A DNA stretch of 64,000 nucleotides from Pseudomonas hefeiensis (GTDB taxonomy: Bacteria; Pseudomonadota; Gammaproteobacteria; Pseudomonadales; Pseudomonadaceae). The stretch covers positions 806,001 to 870,000 of the forward strand of contig NZ_CP117449.1 in NCBI RefSeq assembly GCF_030687835.1. The letters run 5' to 3'. Positions within the stretch are counted from its first letter, which is position 1, and each line of letters begins with the position of its first letter. Shown here piece by piece: positions 18,447-27,897 of the stretch. Both the position numbers and the translations under genes were made by a program. The notes beneath the pieces were generated by a model. That model was not told the DNA's origin and did no database searches. It saw only the letters and a list, made by a program, of their open reading frames with translations.

Positions 18447-19763
18447 TCAATAGGCATACCGCAGCAGCCCATTGGGCAGGTGCCGCAGTGCGAAGAAGCT
18501 GAACGCCGCCACCATCGCCGGCAGGATCAACCACCAGATTTTCGGCGGCATGGCCGGCAGCGGGGTCTGGCGCTGGCTCAGCCACAGCACCGCCGCGCAG
18601 ACGCAGGCGGCGAGCATGGCGCCGGCGACGATGTCGCTCGGCCAATGGGCGCCGAGGTACACCCGCGACAAGGCAATGGCCAACGCCGGCAAACAGCCCA
18701 GCAACAGCCAGGTCAGGCGCAGGCGTGGCGGTTGTCCGCGTCCGGCCAGGACGGCCAGGGCCAGGAAAAGGGCAAAGGCGCCGGAGGCATGACCGCTGGG
18801 CATGCTGTAGCTGGTCAGCGGCTCGGTCAGGACTTCCGGGCGTACACGGGCGAAAAAGTGCTTGGTGCCGGTATTGGCCAGGGCGGTGAACAGCAGCGTG
18901 GCCCCGGCAAAGATTGCCTGGCGCCATTGGCGCGCCAGTAACAGCAGCCCGGTCAGCAAGGCGCTGAAAATCAACATGTAGTGGAATTCGCCGATCAGCG
19001 TGAAGGTCACGGCGATTTCATCCAGGGTCGGGCTGCGATGCTCCTGGACCAGAGCCACCAGCCCCTGATCGAACGCTGTGAGATAGCGAAAGCCGATGAA
19101 CAGCCCGATCAGAATCAACAGGCCCAGGCCTGCAATCAGCGCCGCGGCATGTCGATGGCGCCGCAGGCTGCTGTTGACACTCAACCCGATCATCACCGCG
19201 ATGCTGCCAATCACGACACCGGCCTGCGGCCAGAAACCTTCGGGCAACGGCAGGCGGATCGCTGCGCCAGTGGCCCAGCCTGGCAACAGATACGCCACGC
19301 TCCAGCCGGCGGCGGCCAGCAGACTGACGGCGGCGAAGCGCGGGAAGGGCATGTCGAACATCCCGGCCACCATCGGCAACATTGGCCGTAACGGGCCGAT
19401 GAAGCGCCCCACCAGCAGGCTGGCGATGCCATAGCGCTGGAAATAGCTTTCCGCCGCGCTCATCCATTCCGGGTGATGCCGCAACCCCGGCAGGCGCCGG
19501 ATGTTCTGGTGAAAATGCCTGCCCAGGAAATACGACACCAAGTCCCCCAGCAAACCGCCCAGCAGGCCCAGCAGCAATGTCTCGCCCAGCGACAACGCTC
19601 CGCTGCCGGCCAGTACCGCGACCGCAAACAACAGCACCGTACCCGGCACGAGCAGCCCGGCGATGGCCAGGCACTCCACACACGCAACGATAAACACCGC
19701 CGCCGCCAGCCATTGCGGGTTGGCGGTCAGCCAGCCGGTGATGCTATCGAGCCATGGGCCCAT
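18447..19763 (-). CDS. DedA-PAP2 fusion: membrane phosphatase
   Basis: 438 residues joining two membrane domains. The N-terminal half is DedA-like (LLVPGTVLLFAVA, GDLVSYFLGR, then RFIGPLRPMLPMVAG). The C-terminal half is a PAP2 phosphatase with all three motifs: KHFFARVRPE, the PSGHASG loop and SRVYLGAHWPSD. PAP2 enzymes dephosphorylate lipid phosphates such as phosphatidic acid or undecaprenyl pyrophosphate, and DedA proteins are linked to lipid movement, so the fusion may flip and dephosphorylate one lipid (inference). ATG at 19763 is preceded by GGAG. It is a single gene convergent with the Lon-N protein. Confidence 0.9.
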   Translation of the reverse strand: MGPWLDSITGWLTANPQWLAAAVFIVACVECLAIAGLLVPGTVLLFAVAVLAGSGALSLGETLLLGLLGGLLGDLVSYFLGRHFHQNIRRLPGLRHHPEWMSAAESYFQRYGIASLLVGRFIGPLRPMLPMVAGMFDMPFPRFAAVSLLAAAGWSVAYLLPGWATGAAIRLPLPEGFWPQAGVVIGSIAVMIGLSVNSSLRRHRHAAALIAGLGLLILIGLFIGFRYLTAFDQGLVALVQEHRSPTLDEIAVTFTLIGEFHYMLIFSALLTGLLLLARQWRQAIFAGATLLFTALANTGTKHFFARVRPEVLTEPLTSYSMPSGHASGAFALFLALAVLAGRGQPPRLRLTWLLLGCLPALAIALSRVYLGAHWPSDIVAGAMLAACVCAAVLWLSQRQTPLPAMPPKIWWLILPAMVAAFSFFALRHLPNGLLRYAY

Positions 19764-19815
19764 AAAAACAACTCCATTGAATAGTGATGGGCATGCATTT
19801 TTTACTGTGGGGAGA

Positions 19816-19926
19816 GCTTGTGGGAGCAAAGCTTGCTCGCGACGAACGATGACGCGACCTTACTGTCGATCCGTGTCGCCTGCATCGCGGGCAAGCCTTG
19901 CTCCCACAAGCCTGCTCCCACAGGGG
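19816..19926. repeat. REP cluster
   Basis: A forward unit at about 19818-19842 and an inverted unit at about 19883-19908, followed by a duplicated inverted half (GCTCCCACA) ending at about 19921. They fill the gap between the glycosylase gene and the DedA-PAP2 gene downstream of it. Confidence 0.85.
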
Positions 19927-19940
19927 GATGCGGTATTTCA

Positions 19941-20621
19941 TCAGGGCAACAAAAAATAATCCCGCCCTTCGACCTGTCCGCGACGCAGCGGGTTCCGCGT
20001 GCACCAGGGTGCGTAAGCGGCGTCGACGAAGCGGTAGAACAGGTGTTCGTCCCGCCCCAGTGGGATGCCCAGGCGGGTGGTCTGGATCACATTGACCGTC
20101 GGCACGCCCACGTCTTCCACCAGCAAGCGCTCGGGGTCGAAGCGTTTGGCGTCCCATTGCGGCACTTTCAGCCCCAGGGCCTTGCACAGCAATGTCTGGC
20201 CGGCGCAAAGCTTTTGCGAGGGGCGCGGGCGACCTTGGGCATCGGGATTGTTGAGCAGCATCTGCGCCAGGCTCGCCGGCCCGGAAATAGTGTCGACCCA
20301 CGGGTACGCCGATTTGATCAGCACCGCATTGCCGGGGCCGTGGGCGCTGAAATTCAGTGAATCGCCACCCCGGGCGTAATACATATAGATGTGGCCGCCA
20401 TCCAGAAACAAAGCCTTACGTTTTTCCGTGTAGCCCAGCGAAGCGTGGCTGCCCTTTTCGGCGAAGTAATAGGCTTCGGTTTCGATGATCCGTGCGCTGA
20501 GCCACAAGTCACCGACCTTGTGGCGGATGACTTTGCCCAGCAGGTCCCGGGCGAGCACCTGGGCATCGCGATCAAAAAAACCGTGGGGAAGGGCGTTTGG
20601 CAGTGGCGGCGAATCGGTCAT
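19941..20621 (-). CDS. mpg: DNA-3-methyladenine glycosylase (AAG/MPG type)
   Basis: 226 residues of the AAG family. It removes alkylated purines such as 3-methyladenine from DNA in base excision repair. Conserved segments are the N-terminal ARDLLGKVI, the active-site stretch IIETEAYY (general-base glutamate), HASLGYTEKRKALF, and the MYYARGGDSLNFSA strand. A single gene, divergent from proA across about 190 bases. The C-terminus DYFLLP is complete. Confidence 0.93.
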   Translation of the reverse strand: MTDSPPLPNALPHGFFDRDAQVLARDLLGKVIRHKVGDLWLSARIIETEAYYFAEKGSHASLGYTEKRKALFLDGGHIYMYYARGGDSLNFSAHGPGNAVLIKSAYPWVDTISGPASLAQMLLNNPDAQGRPRPSQKLCAGQTLLCKALGLKVPQWDAKRFDPERLLVEDVGVPTVNVIQTTRLGIPLGRDEHLFYRFVDAAYAPWCTRNPLRRGQVEGRDYFLLP

Positions 20622-20743
20622 GGCGTGAGACGAAGTGAGGCCAAAGGAAGCGCGATCATAGCAATGGAAAGCTTAATCAGTGCTGAACAGCGACTATTTG
20701 CGCAGGTTTTGGTCTTCCGCCGGTCACCACTGTGAGTCCACGC

Positions 20744-20772
20744 TGTTAGTCGAGGGATACGACAGCTATAAT
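20744..20772 (+). promoter_or_regulatory. Putative sigma-70 promoter of proA
   Basis: TATAAT at 20767-20772 lies 35 bases before the proA start. At 17-base spacing the -35 position (20744-20749) reads TGTTAG, a weak match to TTGACA. Confidence 0.45.
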
Positions 20773-20807
20773 CTGCCGCTTTCCCCTTTGCCAAGACCAC
20801 ACAGACC

Positions 20808-22081
20808 ATGACTGAGTCCGTTCTTGACTACATGACCCGCCTGGGTCGCGCCGCTCGCCAGGCGTCGCGCATCATCGGCCGTGCCAGCACCGCGCAGAAA
20901 AACCGCGCCCTGCTGGCCGCCGCCAATGCGCTGGACGCTGCTCGCGCCGAGTTGTCCGCCGCCAATGAGCTGGACCTGGCCGCGGGCCGGGCCAACGGCC
21001 TCGAGCCGGCCATGCTCGAACGCCTGGCGCTGACCCCGGCGCGCATCGACGGCATGATCGTCGGTCTGCGCCAGGTCGCGGCGCTGCCGGACCCGGTCGG
21101 GGCGATCCGCGACATGAGCTATCGGCCGTCGGGTATCCAGGTCGGGAAGATGCGCGTGCCCCTGGGTGTGGTCGGCATCATCTACGAGTCGCGGCCAAAC
21201 GTGACCATTGACGCCGCCAGCCTGTGCTTGAAGTCGGGTAACGCGACCATCCTGCGCGGTGGTTCCGAGGCTATTCATTCCAACCGCGCGATTGCCGCCT
21301 GCATCCAGCGCGGCCTGGCCGAAGCCGATCTGCCGGCTGCCGTGGTGCAAGTGGTGGAAACCACTGACCGCGCCGCGGTCGGCGCACTGATCACCATGCC
21401 CGAGTTCGTCGACGTCATCGTGCCCCGGTGGCGGCAAGGGCCTGATCGAACGGGTCAGCCGCGACGCCCGCGTGCCGGTGATCAAGCACCTGGACGGCAT
21501 CTGCCACGTTTACGTCAGCGCCCACGCCGAGCTGCCCAAAGCCCAGCGCATTGCCTTCAACGCCAAAGACTTACCGCTATGGCATCTGCGGCGCGATGGA
21601 AACCCTGCTGGTGGACCAGGCCGTCGCTCAGGACTTCCTGCCGGCGATGGCCGTCCAGTTCCGCGAAAAAGGCGTCGAGCTGCGCGGTTGCCAGCGCACC
21701 CGGGCAATCATCGAGGCGGCAGAGGCCACCGAAGAGGACTGGAACACCGAGTACCTGGCGCCGATCTTGTCGATCCGTGTGGTCGACGGGTTGAACCAGG
21801 CCATCGAGCACATCAATCGCCATGGTTCCCACCACACCGACTCCATCGTCAGCGAACACCAGGGCGAAACCCGGCGCTTCGTGGCCGAAGTGGACTCGGC
21901 GTCAGTGATGATCAACACTCCGACCTGTTTCGCCGACGGCTTCGAATACGGATTGGGTGCCGAGATCGGCATTTCTACTGATAAGCTGCACGCCCGTGGC
22001 CCGGTGGGTCTCGAAGGCTTGACCTGCGAGAAGTACATCGTGGTCGGTGACGGCCAGTTGCGCGGACAGGAGCCGGTCTGA
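20808..22081 (+). pseudogene. proA: Gamma-glutamyl phosphate reductase, frame broken by two 1-base insertions
   Basis: ProA makes glutamate-5-semialdehyde in proline synthesis. The first frame (ATG 20808) is normal through PEFVDVIVP, then an extra C in CCCC (21423-21426) shifts it; the next frame carries [13 protein letters not shown] to an extra A in AAA (21565-21567), after which the third frame gives [15 protein letters not shown] with the catalytic Cys and ends at 22081. Deleting both bases restores about 423 residues, the family length, with every conserved segment present. A strain able to make proline needs this gene, so both insertions are probably sequencing errors in homopolymers. 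It lies directly upstream of nadD. Confidence 0.9.
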
Positions 22082-22082
22082 C

Positions 22083-22784
22083 TTGGGCGATCTCGACCCA
22101 CTGGCCTCTGTGACTACGACCGCTGTGACGGCGACCACCGCGCCAAAGCGCATCGGCATCCTGGGCGGCACGTTCGACCCGGTGCACATCGGCCATTTGC
22201 GCGGTGCGCTGGAAGTCGCCGATGCCCTGGCCCTCGATGAGTTACGCCTGACGCCCAGCGCCAGGCCGCCTCACCGGGATACGCCGCAGGTATCGGCTCA
22301 AGACCGTCTGGCGATGGTCGAGTGCGCGGTGGCCGGTGTGGCGCCGTTGGTGGTGGACGCCCGCGAATTGCTGCGGGACAAACCGTCCTACACCATGGAT
22401 ACCCTGGAGCTGATGCGCGCCGAACTGGCCGCCGATGCCCAGGTTTTTCTGCTTTTGGGCTGGGACGCATTTTGCGGCCTGCCCACTTGGCATCGCTGGG
22501 AAGAGTTGCTCCAGCATTGCCACATCCTGGTGTTGCAACGCCCGGATGCCGACAGCGAGCCGCCGGATGCCTTGCGCAACCTGCTGGCGGCGCGCTCGGT
22601 GAGCGACCCGCTGGCCCTGAAAGGGCCGAGCGGACAGATTGCATTCGTCTGGCAGACGCCGCTCGCGGTTTCCGCCACCCAGATCCGTCAACTGCTGGCC
22701 AGCGGTAAGTCGGTACGTTTCCTGGTGCCCGACGCGGTCCTGGCCTACATCGATGCGCACGGGCTGTACCGTGCGTCGAACTGA
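22083..22784 (+). CDS. nadD: Nicotinate-nucleotide adenylyltransferase
   Basis: About 233 residues. NadD adenylates nicotinate mononucleotide to deamido-NAD, an essential NAD-synthesis step. The nucleotidyltransferase motif [12 protein letters not shown] and the C-terminal [10 protein letters not shown] are clear, as are PSYTMDTL and LLLGWDAF. The start is uncertain: TTG at 22083 has AGGAG ten bases upstream inside the end of proA, whereas GTG at 22110 has no obvious ribosome-binding site. It precedes rsfS and rlmH, the usual order in gammaproteobacteria. Confidence 0.93.
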   Translation: MGDLDPLASVTTTAVTATTAPKRIGILGGTFDPVHIGHLRGALEVADALALDELRLTPSARPPHRDTPQVSAQDRLAMVECAVAGVAPLVVDARELLRDKPSYTMDTLELMRAELAADAQVFLLLGWDAFCGLPTWHRWEELLQHCHILVLQRPDADSEPPDALRNLLAARSVSDPLALKGPSGQIAFVWQTPLAVSATQIRQLLASGKSVRFLVPDAVLAYIDAHGLYRASN

Positions 22785-22856
22785 AAAAGGGCGCGCTTCA
22801 AGGCACGTGAATGCGTGTAGCGAAGCGCCCGAACATACGAGCAAAACGAGTTTTAT

Positions 22857-23351
22857 ATGACTGACAAAGACGTAAGCAAAGTAAAGCGCAAGGGCACGTT
22901 CAAGAGCGCCCCGCTTCCCGTAGAAGCTCATACTGGCGTGGTACTGGCCGGCGACGAGCTGGTCAAGGTTGCCGTGGCGGCCCTGGAAGACGTCAAGGCC
23001 CAGGACATCCAGGTGATCGACGTTCGCGAGAAGCAGAGCATCACGGACTACATGATCATCGCCACCGGTACCTCCAACCGCCAGATCGGCGCGATGCTGG
23101 ATAAGGTTCGCGAAGCGGTCAAGGCCCAGGGCGTCAAGCCATTGGGTGAAGAAGGCAAGGGCGACAGCGACTGGGTGTTGCTGGATATGGACGACGTCAT
23201 CGTGCACATGATGACCGCCTCGGCACGCCAGTTCTATGACCTGGAGCGCCTGTGGGCCGGTGCCGAGCAGAGCCGTTCGGCCAGCGCCGCGCACCACAGC
23301 CCGGAAAACACCCATGAGCATTTCACCAAGCTCAACAAAGACCAGCAATAA
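22857..23351 (+). CDS. rsfS: Ribosomal silencing factor RsfS
   Basis: 164 residues. RsfS binds ribosomal protein uL14 and blocks subunit joining in slow growth or starvation. The core from about residue 35 to 140 has the family segments VIDVREKQSITDYMIIATGTSNRQ and DSDWVLLDMDDVIVHMM (each shown here only as landmarks), with non-conserved N- and C-terminal tails; the C-tail is His/Ser rich. The 72-base gap after nadD contains an inverted repeat (GGGCG...CGCCC arms, about 22789-22830) without a T tract. rlmH follows nine bases later. Confidence 0.95.
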   Translation: MTDKDVSKVKRKGTFKSAPLPVEAHTGVVLAGDELVKVAVAALEDVKAQDIQVIDVREKQSITDYMIIATGTSNRQIGAMLDKVREAVKAQGVKPLGEEGKGDSDWVLLDMDDVIVHMMTASARQFYDLERLWAGAEQSRSASAAHHSPENTHEHFTKLNKDQQ

Positions 23352-23360
23352 GGGATCGCT

Positions 23361-23828
23361 GTGCGACTGCGCCTGATTGCCGTCGGTTCCCGCATGCCCA
23401 AGTGGGTGGAAGAAGGCTGGCATGAATATGCCAAGCGTCTTCCTTCCGAGCTGGCTCTGGAACTGGTGGAAATTCCGCTCAATACCCGCGGCAAGAACGC
23501 CGATGTGGCGCGCTTTATCCGTCAGGAAGGCGAAGCCATGCTGGCCAAGGTCGGGCCGAACGAGCGGATCGTTACGCTCGAAGTGCACGGCAAACCCTGG
23601 AGCACCGAGCAACTGGCGGTCGAACTCGATCGCTGGCGGCTGGACTCGCGCACGGTCAACTTCATGGTCGGTGGCCCGGAAGGGTTGGCGCCGGAGGTTT
23701 GTGCCCGGGCCGATCAGCGCTGGTCGTTGTCGCCTTTGACGTTGCCGCACCCGCTGGTGCGGATTCTGATCGGCGAACAGTTGTATCGTGCCTGGACAGT
23801 CCTGTCCGGGCACCCTTACCACAAGTAA
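23361..23828 (+). CDS. rlmH: 23S rRNA (pseudouridine-1915 N3) methyltransferase
   Basis: 155 residues, exactly the family length, starting with GTG at 23361. RlmH is a SPOUT methyltransferase acting on pseudouridine 1915 of assembled ribosomes. The knotted SAM-binding end is evident: NFMVGGPEG, then [23 protein letters not shown]. It follows rsfS by nine bases and is followed by mrdA ten bases after its stop, consistent with one operon. Confidence 0.97.
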   Translation: MRLRLIAVGSRMPKWVEEGWHEYAKRLPSELALELVEIPLNTRGKNADVARFIRQEGEAMLAKVGPNERIVTLEVHGKPWSTEQLAVELDRWRLDSRTVNFMVGGPEGLAPEVCARADQRWSLSPLTLPHPLVRILIGEQLYRAWTVLSGHPYHK

Positions 23829-23838
23829 TCCAGCCCTC

Positions 23839-25734
23839 ATGCCTCAGCCGATCCGCATCAAGGACCACGAAAAAGACGCCCGCCTGGTGCGTGGTCGCGT
23901 CGTGTTCGGTGCAATTGCGGTCGTGGCGCTGATTGGTGTGCTGATCGCGCGCCTGTATTTCCTCCAGGTGATTCAGTACGAGTACCACTCGACCCTGTCG
24001 GAAAACAATCGCGTGCATGTGCAGCCGATTCCGCCGACTCGCGGGTTGATTTTCGACCGCAACGGCGTGGTGGTGGCTGATAACCGGCCCAGCTTCAGCC
24101 TGAGCGTGACCCGTGAGCGGTCCGGGGATTGGCAGAAAGTGCTCGACGTGATCGTCGAAGTGCTGCAACTGACACCCGAGGACCGGGCGATTTTCGAGAA
24201 GCGCATGCGCCAGGGGCGGCGCCCGTTCGAGCCAGTGCCGATCCTGTTCGAGCTGACCGAAGAGCAGATCGCCCTGATCGCCGTGAACCAGTTCCGCCTG
24301 CCGGGCGTTGAGGTGGTGGCGCAGTTGGTGCGTCACTACCCTCAAGGGGCGCATTTTGCCCACTCGGTTGGCTACATGGGACGGATCAACGAAAAAGAGC
24401 TCAAGAACCTCGATCCGGTCAATTACAGCGGTACCCACCACATTGGCAAGACCGGCATCGAGCGCTTCTACGAGGCCGAGCTGCACGGCCAGGTGGGTTA
24501 TGAGGAAGTCGAGACCAACGCCCGTGGCCGCGTGTTGCGGGTGCTTAAGCGCACCGACCCGATCCCCGGCAAGGACATCGTTCTGAGCCTGGACATCAAG
24601 TTGCAGGAAGCCGCCGAAGCCGCGTTGGGCGGGCGTCGCGGCGCTGTCGTGGCGCTGGATCCGAACACCGGCGAGGTCCTGGCGATGGTCAGCCAGCCGA
24701 GTTTCGACCCGAACCTGTTCGTCACCGGCATCAGTTTCAAGGCCTATGCCGAGTTGCGCGATTCCATCGATCGGCCACTGTTCAACCGCGTGCTGCGCGG
24801 CCTCTATCCGCCGGGTTCGACCATCAAGCCGGCCGTGGCGATTGCCGGGCTGGACTCGGGTGTGATCACCGCCTCCAGCCGGGTCTACGACCCCGGCTAT
24901 TACCAACTGCCGAACTACGACCACAAGTATCGCAACTGGAATCGTAGCGGCGACGGGTACGTGGACCTGGAAACGGCGATCATGCGGTCCAACGACACCT
25001 ACTTCTATGACCTGGCCCATAAGTTGGGGATCGACCGGCTGGCGTCTTACATGGGCAAATTCGGGCTCGGTCAGAAAGTCTCCCTGGACATGTTCGAAGA
25101 GTCGCCGGGCCTGATGCCGTCCCGGGAGTGGAAGCGGACGACCCGACGCCAGCCGTGGTTCCCGGGTGAGACGCTGATCCTGGGAATCGGCCAGGGCTAC
25201 ATGCAGGCGACGCCGCTGCAACTGGCCCAGGCCACAGCCCTGGTGGCGAGCAAAGGCAAGTGGTATCGCCCGCACCTGGCCAAGACCATCGAAGGCCAGA
25301 AGCCCGTGGACCCCAACCCGGTGCCGGACATCATCCTGCGTAATCCGTCGGACTGGCAGAAGGTCAATATCGGCATGCAGCAGGTGATGCATGGTGCCCG
25401 GGGCACCGCGCGCAAGGCCGCCATCGGTGCGCAATACCGGATTGCCGGCAAGAGCGGTACGGCCCAGGTGGTCGCCATCAAGCAGGGCGAGAAGTACGAC
25501 CGCTCCAAGGTCCAGGAGCGCCACCGTGACCATGCCTTGTTCGTCGGTTTTGCGCCGGCTGAAAACCCGAAAATCGTTGTGGCGGTGATGGTCGAGAACG
25601 GCGAGTCCGGCTCCGGCGTTGCCGCGCCGGTTGTGCGCCAGATCATGGACGCCTGGCTGCTGGATGAACACGGCCAGCTCAAGCCCGAATACGCAAGCCC
25701 CACCACTGCGGAGGCTACGGCCCGTGAAGAATAA
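23839..25734 (+). CDS. mrdA: Penicillin-binding protein 2 (elongasome transpeptidase)
   Basis: 631 residues. PBP2 crosslinks peptidoglycan during rod elongation together with RodA. One N-terminal membrane helix (VVFGAIAVVALIGVLIARLYF), a class B dimerisation region with RGLIFDRNG, and a transpeptidase domain with the three penicillin-binding motifs: S-T-I-K with nucleophile Ser327, SND and KSGT. ATG at 23839 follows rlmH directly. The rodA GTG start lies inside its last codons, so the two are translationally coupled. Confidence 0.97.
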   Translation: MPQPIRIKDHEKDARLVRGRVVFGAIAVVALIGVLIARLYFLQVIQYEYHSTLSENNRVHVQPIPPTRGLIFDRNGVVVADNRPSFSLSVTRERSGDWQKVLDVIVEVLQLTPEDRAIFEKRMRQGRRPFEPVPILFELTEEQIALIAVNQFRLPGVEVVAQLVRHYPQGAHFAHSVGYMGRINEKELKNLDPVNYSGTHHIGKTGIERFYEAELHGQVGYEEVETNARGRVLRVLKRTDPIPGKDIVLSLDIKLQEAAEAALGGRRGAVVALDPNTGEVLAMVSQPSFDPNLFVTGISFKAYAELRDSIDRPLFNRVLRGLYPPGSTIKPAVAIAGLDSGVITASSRVYDPGYYQLPNYDHKYRNWNRSGDGYVDLETAIMRSNDTYFYDLAHKLGIDRLASYMGKFGLGQKVSLDMFEESPGLMPSREWKRTTRRQPWFPGETLILGIGQGYMQATPLQLAQATALVASKGKWYRPHLAKTIEGQKPVDPNPVPDIILRNPSDWQKVNIGMQQVMHGARGTARKAAIGAQYRIAGKSGTAQVVAIKQGEKYDRSKVQERHRDHALFVGFAPAENPKIVVAVMVENGESGSGVAAPVVRQIMDAWLLDEHGQLKPEYASPTTAEATAREE

Positions 25735-26869
25735 TTTCGACCGGATCCTCTCCAGCGAAGATGTGATGCGTCGTCGCGCCACCCTGCTGCAGCGCATGCA
25801 CATTGATGGCCCGTTGTTGATCCTGCTGCTGACATTGGCCGCCGGCAGCCTGTTCGTGCTGTATTCGGCCAGCGGCAAGAACTGGGACCTGCTGGCCAAG
25901 CAGGCCACTTCGTTTGGCATTGGCCTGGTGTCCATGGTCCTCATCGCTCAACTGGAACCTCGGTTCATGGCACGCTGGGTGCCCCTGGCCTATGTGGGTG
26001 GCGTGGTCTTGTTGGTGATCGTGGACATCATGGGCCATAACGCCATGGGGGCGACGCGCTGGATCAACATTCCCGGAGTGATCCGCTTCCAGCCTTCCGA
26101 GTTCCTGAAAATCATCATGCCGGCGACCATCGCCTGGTACCTGTCCAAACGCACCTTGCCGCCGCAGCTCAAGCACGTGGGCATCAGTTTGCTGCTGATT
26201 GGGGTCCCGTTCATCCTGATCGTGCGCCAGCCGGATCTTGGCACCTCGTTGCTGATTCTGGCCGGCGGCGCCTTCGTGCTGTTTATGGGCGGGTTGCGCT
26301 GGCGCTGGATCCTCAGCGTGATCGCAGCCGCCGTGCCGGTGTCCGTGGCCATGTGGTACTTCGTGATGCACGACTACCAGAAGCAGCGGGTCCTGACGTT
26401 CCTCGATCCGGAGAGTGATCCGCTGGGCACCGGCTGGAACATCATTCAGTCCAAGGCCGCCATCGGTTCCGGCGGGGTATTCGGCAAAGGGTGGTTGCTG
26501 GGTACCCAGTCGCACCTGGACTTTCTGCCGGAAAGCCACACTGACTTCATCATCGCCGTGTTGGGCGAAGAGTTCGGTCTGGTGGGTATTTGCGTGTTGC
26601 TGCTGATCTACCTGTTGTTGATCGGCCGTGGTCTGGTGATTACGGCCCAGGCCCAGACATTGTTCGGCAAATTGCTCGCGGGCAGTCTGACCATGACGTT
26701 TTTTGTTTATGTTTTCGTCAATATCGGTATGGTCAGTGGCCTGTTGCCGGTCGTGGGGGTGCCGTTGCCATTCATTAGCTACGGAGGAACTTCGCTGGTG
26801 ACGCTACTGTCAGCGTTTGGGGTTTTGATGTCGATCCATACCCATCGCAAGTGGATCGCGCAGGTTTGA
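25724..26869 (+). CDS. rodA: Peptidoglycan glycosyltransferase RodA (SEDS)
   Basis: 381 residues, about ten membrane helices. RodA polymerises glycan strands from lipid II in the elongasome. SEDS landmarks: RFQPSEFLKI, the periplasmic SKAAIGSGGVFGKG segment, LPESHTDFI and the C-terminal signature VGVPLPFISYGGTS. The start is GTG at 25724, overlapping the mrdA stop by eleven bases, with GGAGG about eleven bases upstream; longer frames extend only into mrdA. The mltB gene follows after 17 bases. Confidence 0.96.
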   Translation: MKNNFDRILSSEDVMRRRATLLQRMHIDGPLLILLLTLAAGSLFVLYSASGKNWDLLAKQATSFGIGLVSMVLIAQLEPRFMARWVPLAYVGGVVLLVIVDIMGHNAMGATRWINIPGVIRFQPSEFLKIIMPATIAWYLSKRTLPPQLKHVGISLLLIGVPFILIVRQPDLGTSLLILAGGAFVLFMGGLRWRWILSVIAAAVPVSVAMWYFVMHDYQKQRVLTFLDPESDPLGTGWNIIQSKAAIGSGGVFGKGWLLGTQSHLDFLPESHTDFIIAVLGEEFGLVGICVLLLIYLLLIGRGLVITAQAQTLFGKLLAGSLTMTFFVYVFVNIGMVSGLLPVVGVPLPFISYGGTSLVTLLSAFGVLMSIHTHRKWIAQV

Positions 26870-26886
26870 ATAAGGTGAAGAGTTCA

Positions 26887-27897
26887 ATGCAAGCAATGCG
26901 TGGCTGGTCGACGCGATATGCGCCATGGGTCGGCCTGGTCGGCCTCCTGGGCGGTGCGTCGCACGCCCTGGCCGGCGAATATGAAGGTTCGCCGCAAGTA
27001 GCCGAATTCGTTGGTGAGATGACCCGCGACTACGGTTTTGCCGGTGAACAGCTGATGGGCGTGTTCCGCGAGGCTCAGCGCAAGCAGTCGATTCTCGACG
27101 CGATCTCCCGGCCTGCCGAGCGGGTCAAGCAGTGGAGCGAGTATCGGCCGATGTTCATCTCCGAAGCCCGCATCGCCCGGGGTGTGGACTTCTGGCGCCA
27201 GCACGAGGCCGTGCTGGCTCGCGCCGAGCAGGAGTATGGCGTGCCGGCCCAGGTCATCGTGTCTATTATTGGTGTCGAGACCTTTTTTGGTCGCAATACC
27301 GGGAATTTCCGGGTGGTCGATGCGCTGTCGACCCTGGGCTTCGATTATCCGCCGCGCGCCGAGTTCTTCCGCAAGGAGCTGCGCGAGTTCTTGCTGCTGG
27401 CTCGCGAGGAACAGGTCGATCCGTTGACCCTCAAGGGTTCCTATGCCGGGGCCATGGGCCTGCCGCAGTTCATGCCCAGCAGTTTCCGCGCCTACGCGGT
27501 GGACTTCGACGGGGATGGCCACATTAATATCTGGACCAACCCGACCGACGCCATCGGCAGTGTTGCCAGCTATTTCAAGCGCCACGGCTGGGAGTCTGGC
27601 GAGCCGGTGGTCAGCCGTGCAGACGTGCGTGGTGACCAGGTCGACGAGGGCCTGACCACAGGCATCGAGCCGACGAAAACCGTCGGGGAGTTGCGGGCGC
27701 TGGGTTGGTCGAGTCATGATGCGCTGCGTGACGACATGCTAGTCACCGCGATTCGCCTGGAAGGCGAACAAGGCCCCGAGTACTGGATGGGCCTGAAGAA
27801 TTTCTACGCGATTACGCGTTATAACCGCAGTGTGATGTACGCCATGGCCGTGCATCAGCTGTCTGAAGAGCTGGTCAAAGCACGGGGCGTCAAATAA
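26887..27897 (+). CDS. mltB: Soluble lytic murein transglycosylase B (MltB/SltB1-like)
   Basis: 336 residues with a cleavable signal peptide ending ALA-GEY but no lipobox, so it resembles the soluble periplasmic SltB1 form of Pseudomonas rather than lipid-anchored MltB. It cuts glycan strands to 1,6-anhydroMurNAc ends. The catalytic glutamate is in IGVETFFGRNTG, followed by family motifs GAMGLPQFMPSSF and DFDGDGHINIW. ATG at 26887 was chosen over a GTG at 26851 that overlaps rodA. Its stop overlaps the rlpA start by one base. It likely works with the elongation complex encoded just upstream. Confidence 0.94.
   Translation: MQAMRGWSTRYAPWVGLVGLLGGASHALAGEYEGSPQVAEFVGEMTRDYGFAGEQLMGVFREAQRKQSILDAISRPAERVKQWSEYRPMFISEARIARGVDFWRQHEAVLARAEQEYGVPAQVIVSIIGVETFFGRNTGNFRVVDALSTLGFDYPPRAEFFRKELREFLLLAREEQVDPLTLKGSYAGAMGLPQFMPSSFRAYAVDFDGDGHINIWTNPTDAIGSVASYFKRHGWESGEPVVSRADVRGDQVDEGLTTGIEPTKTVGELRALGWSSHDALRDDMLVTAIRLEGEQGPEYWMGLKNFYAITRYNRSVMYAMAVHQLSEELVKARGVK

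Noticed and set aside
23662..25944. A 760-codon open frame antisense to mrdA (similar ones lie opposite leuS, mpl and the acyl-CoA dehydrogenase)
   Set aside because: These arise from high GC third positions of the real genes; no domain or start signal was recognised in them.
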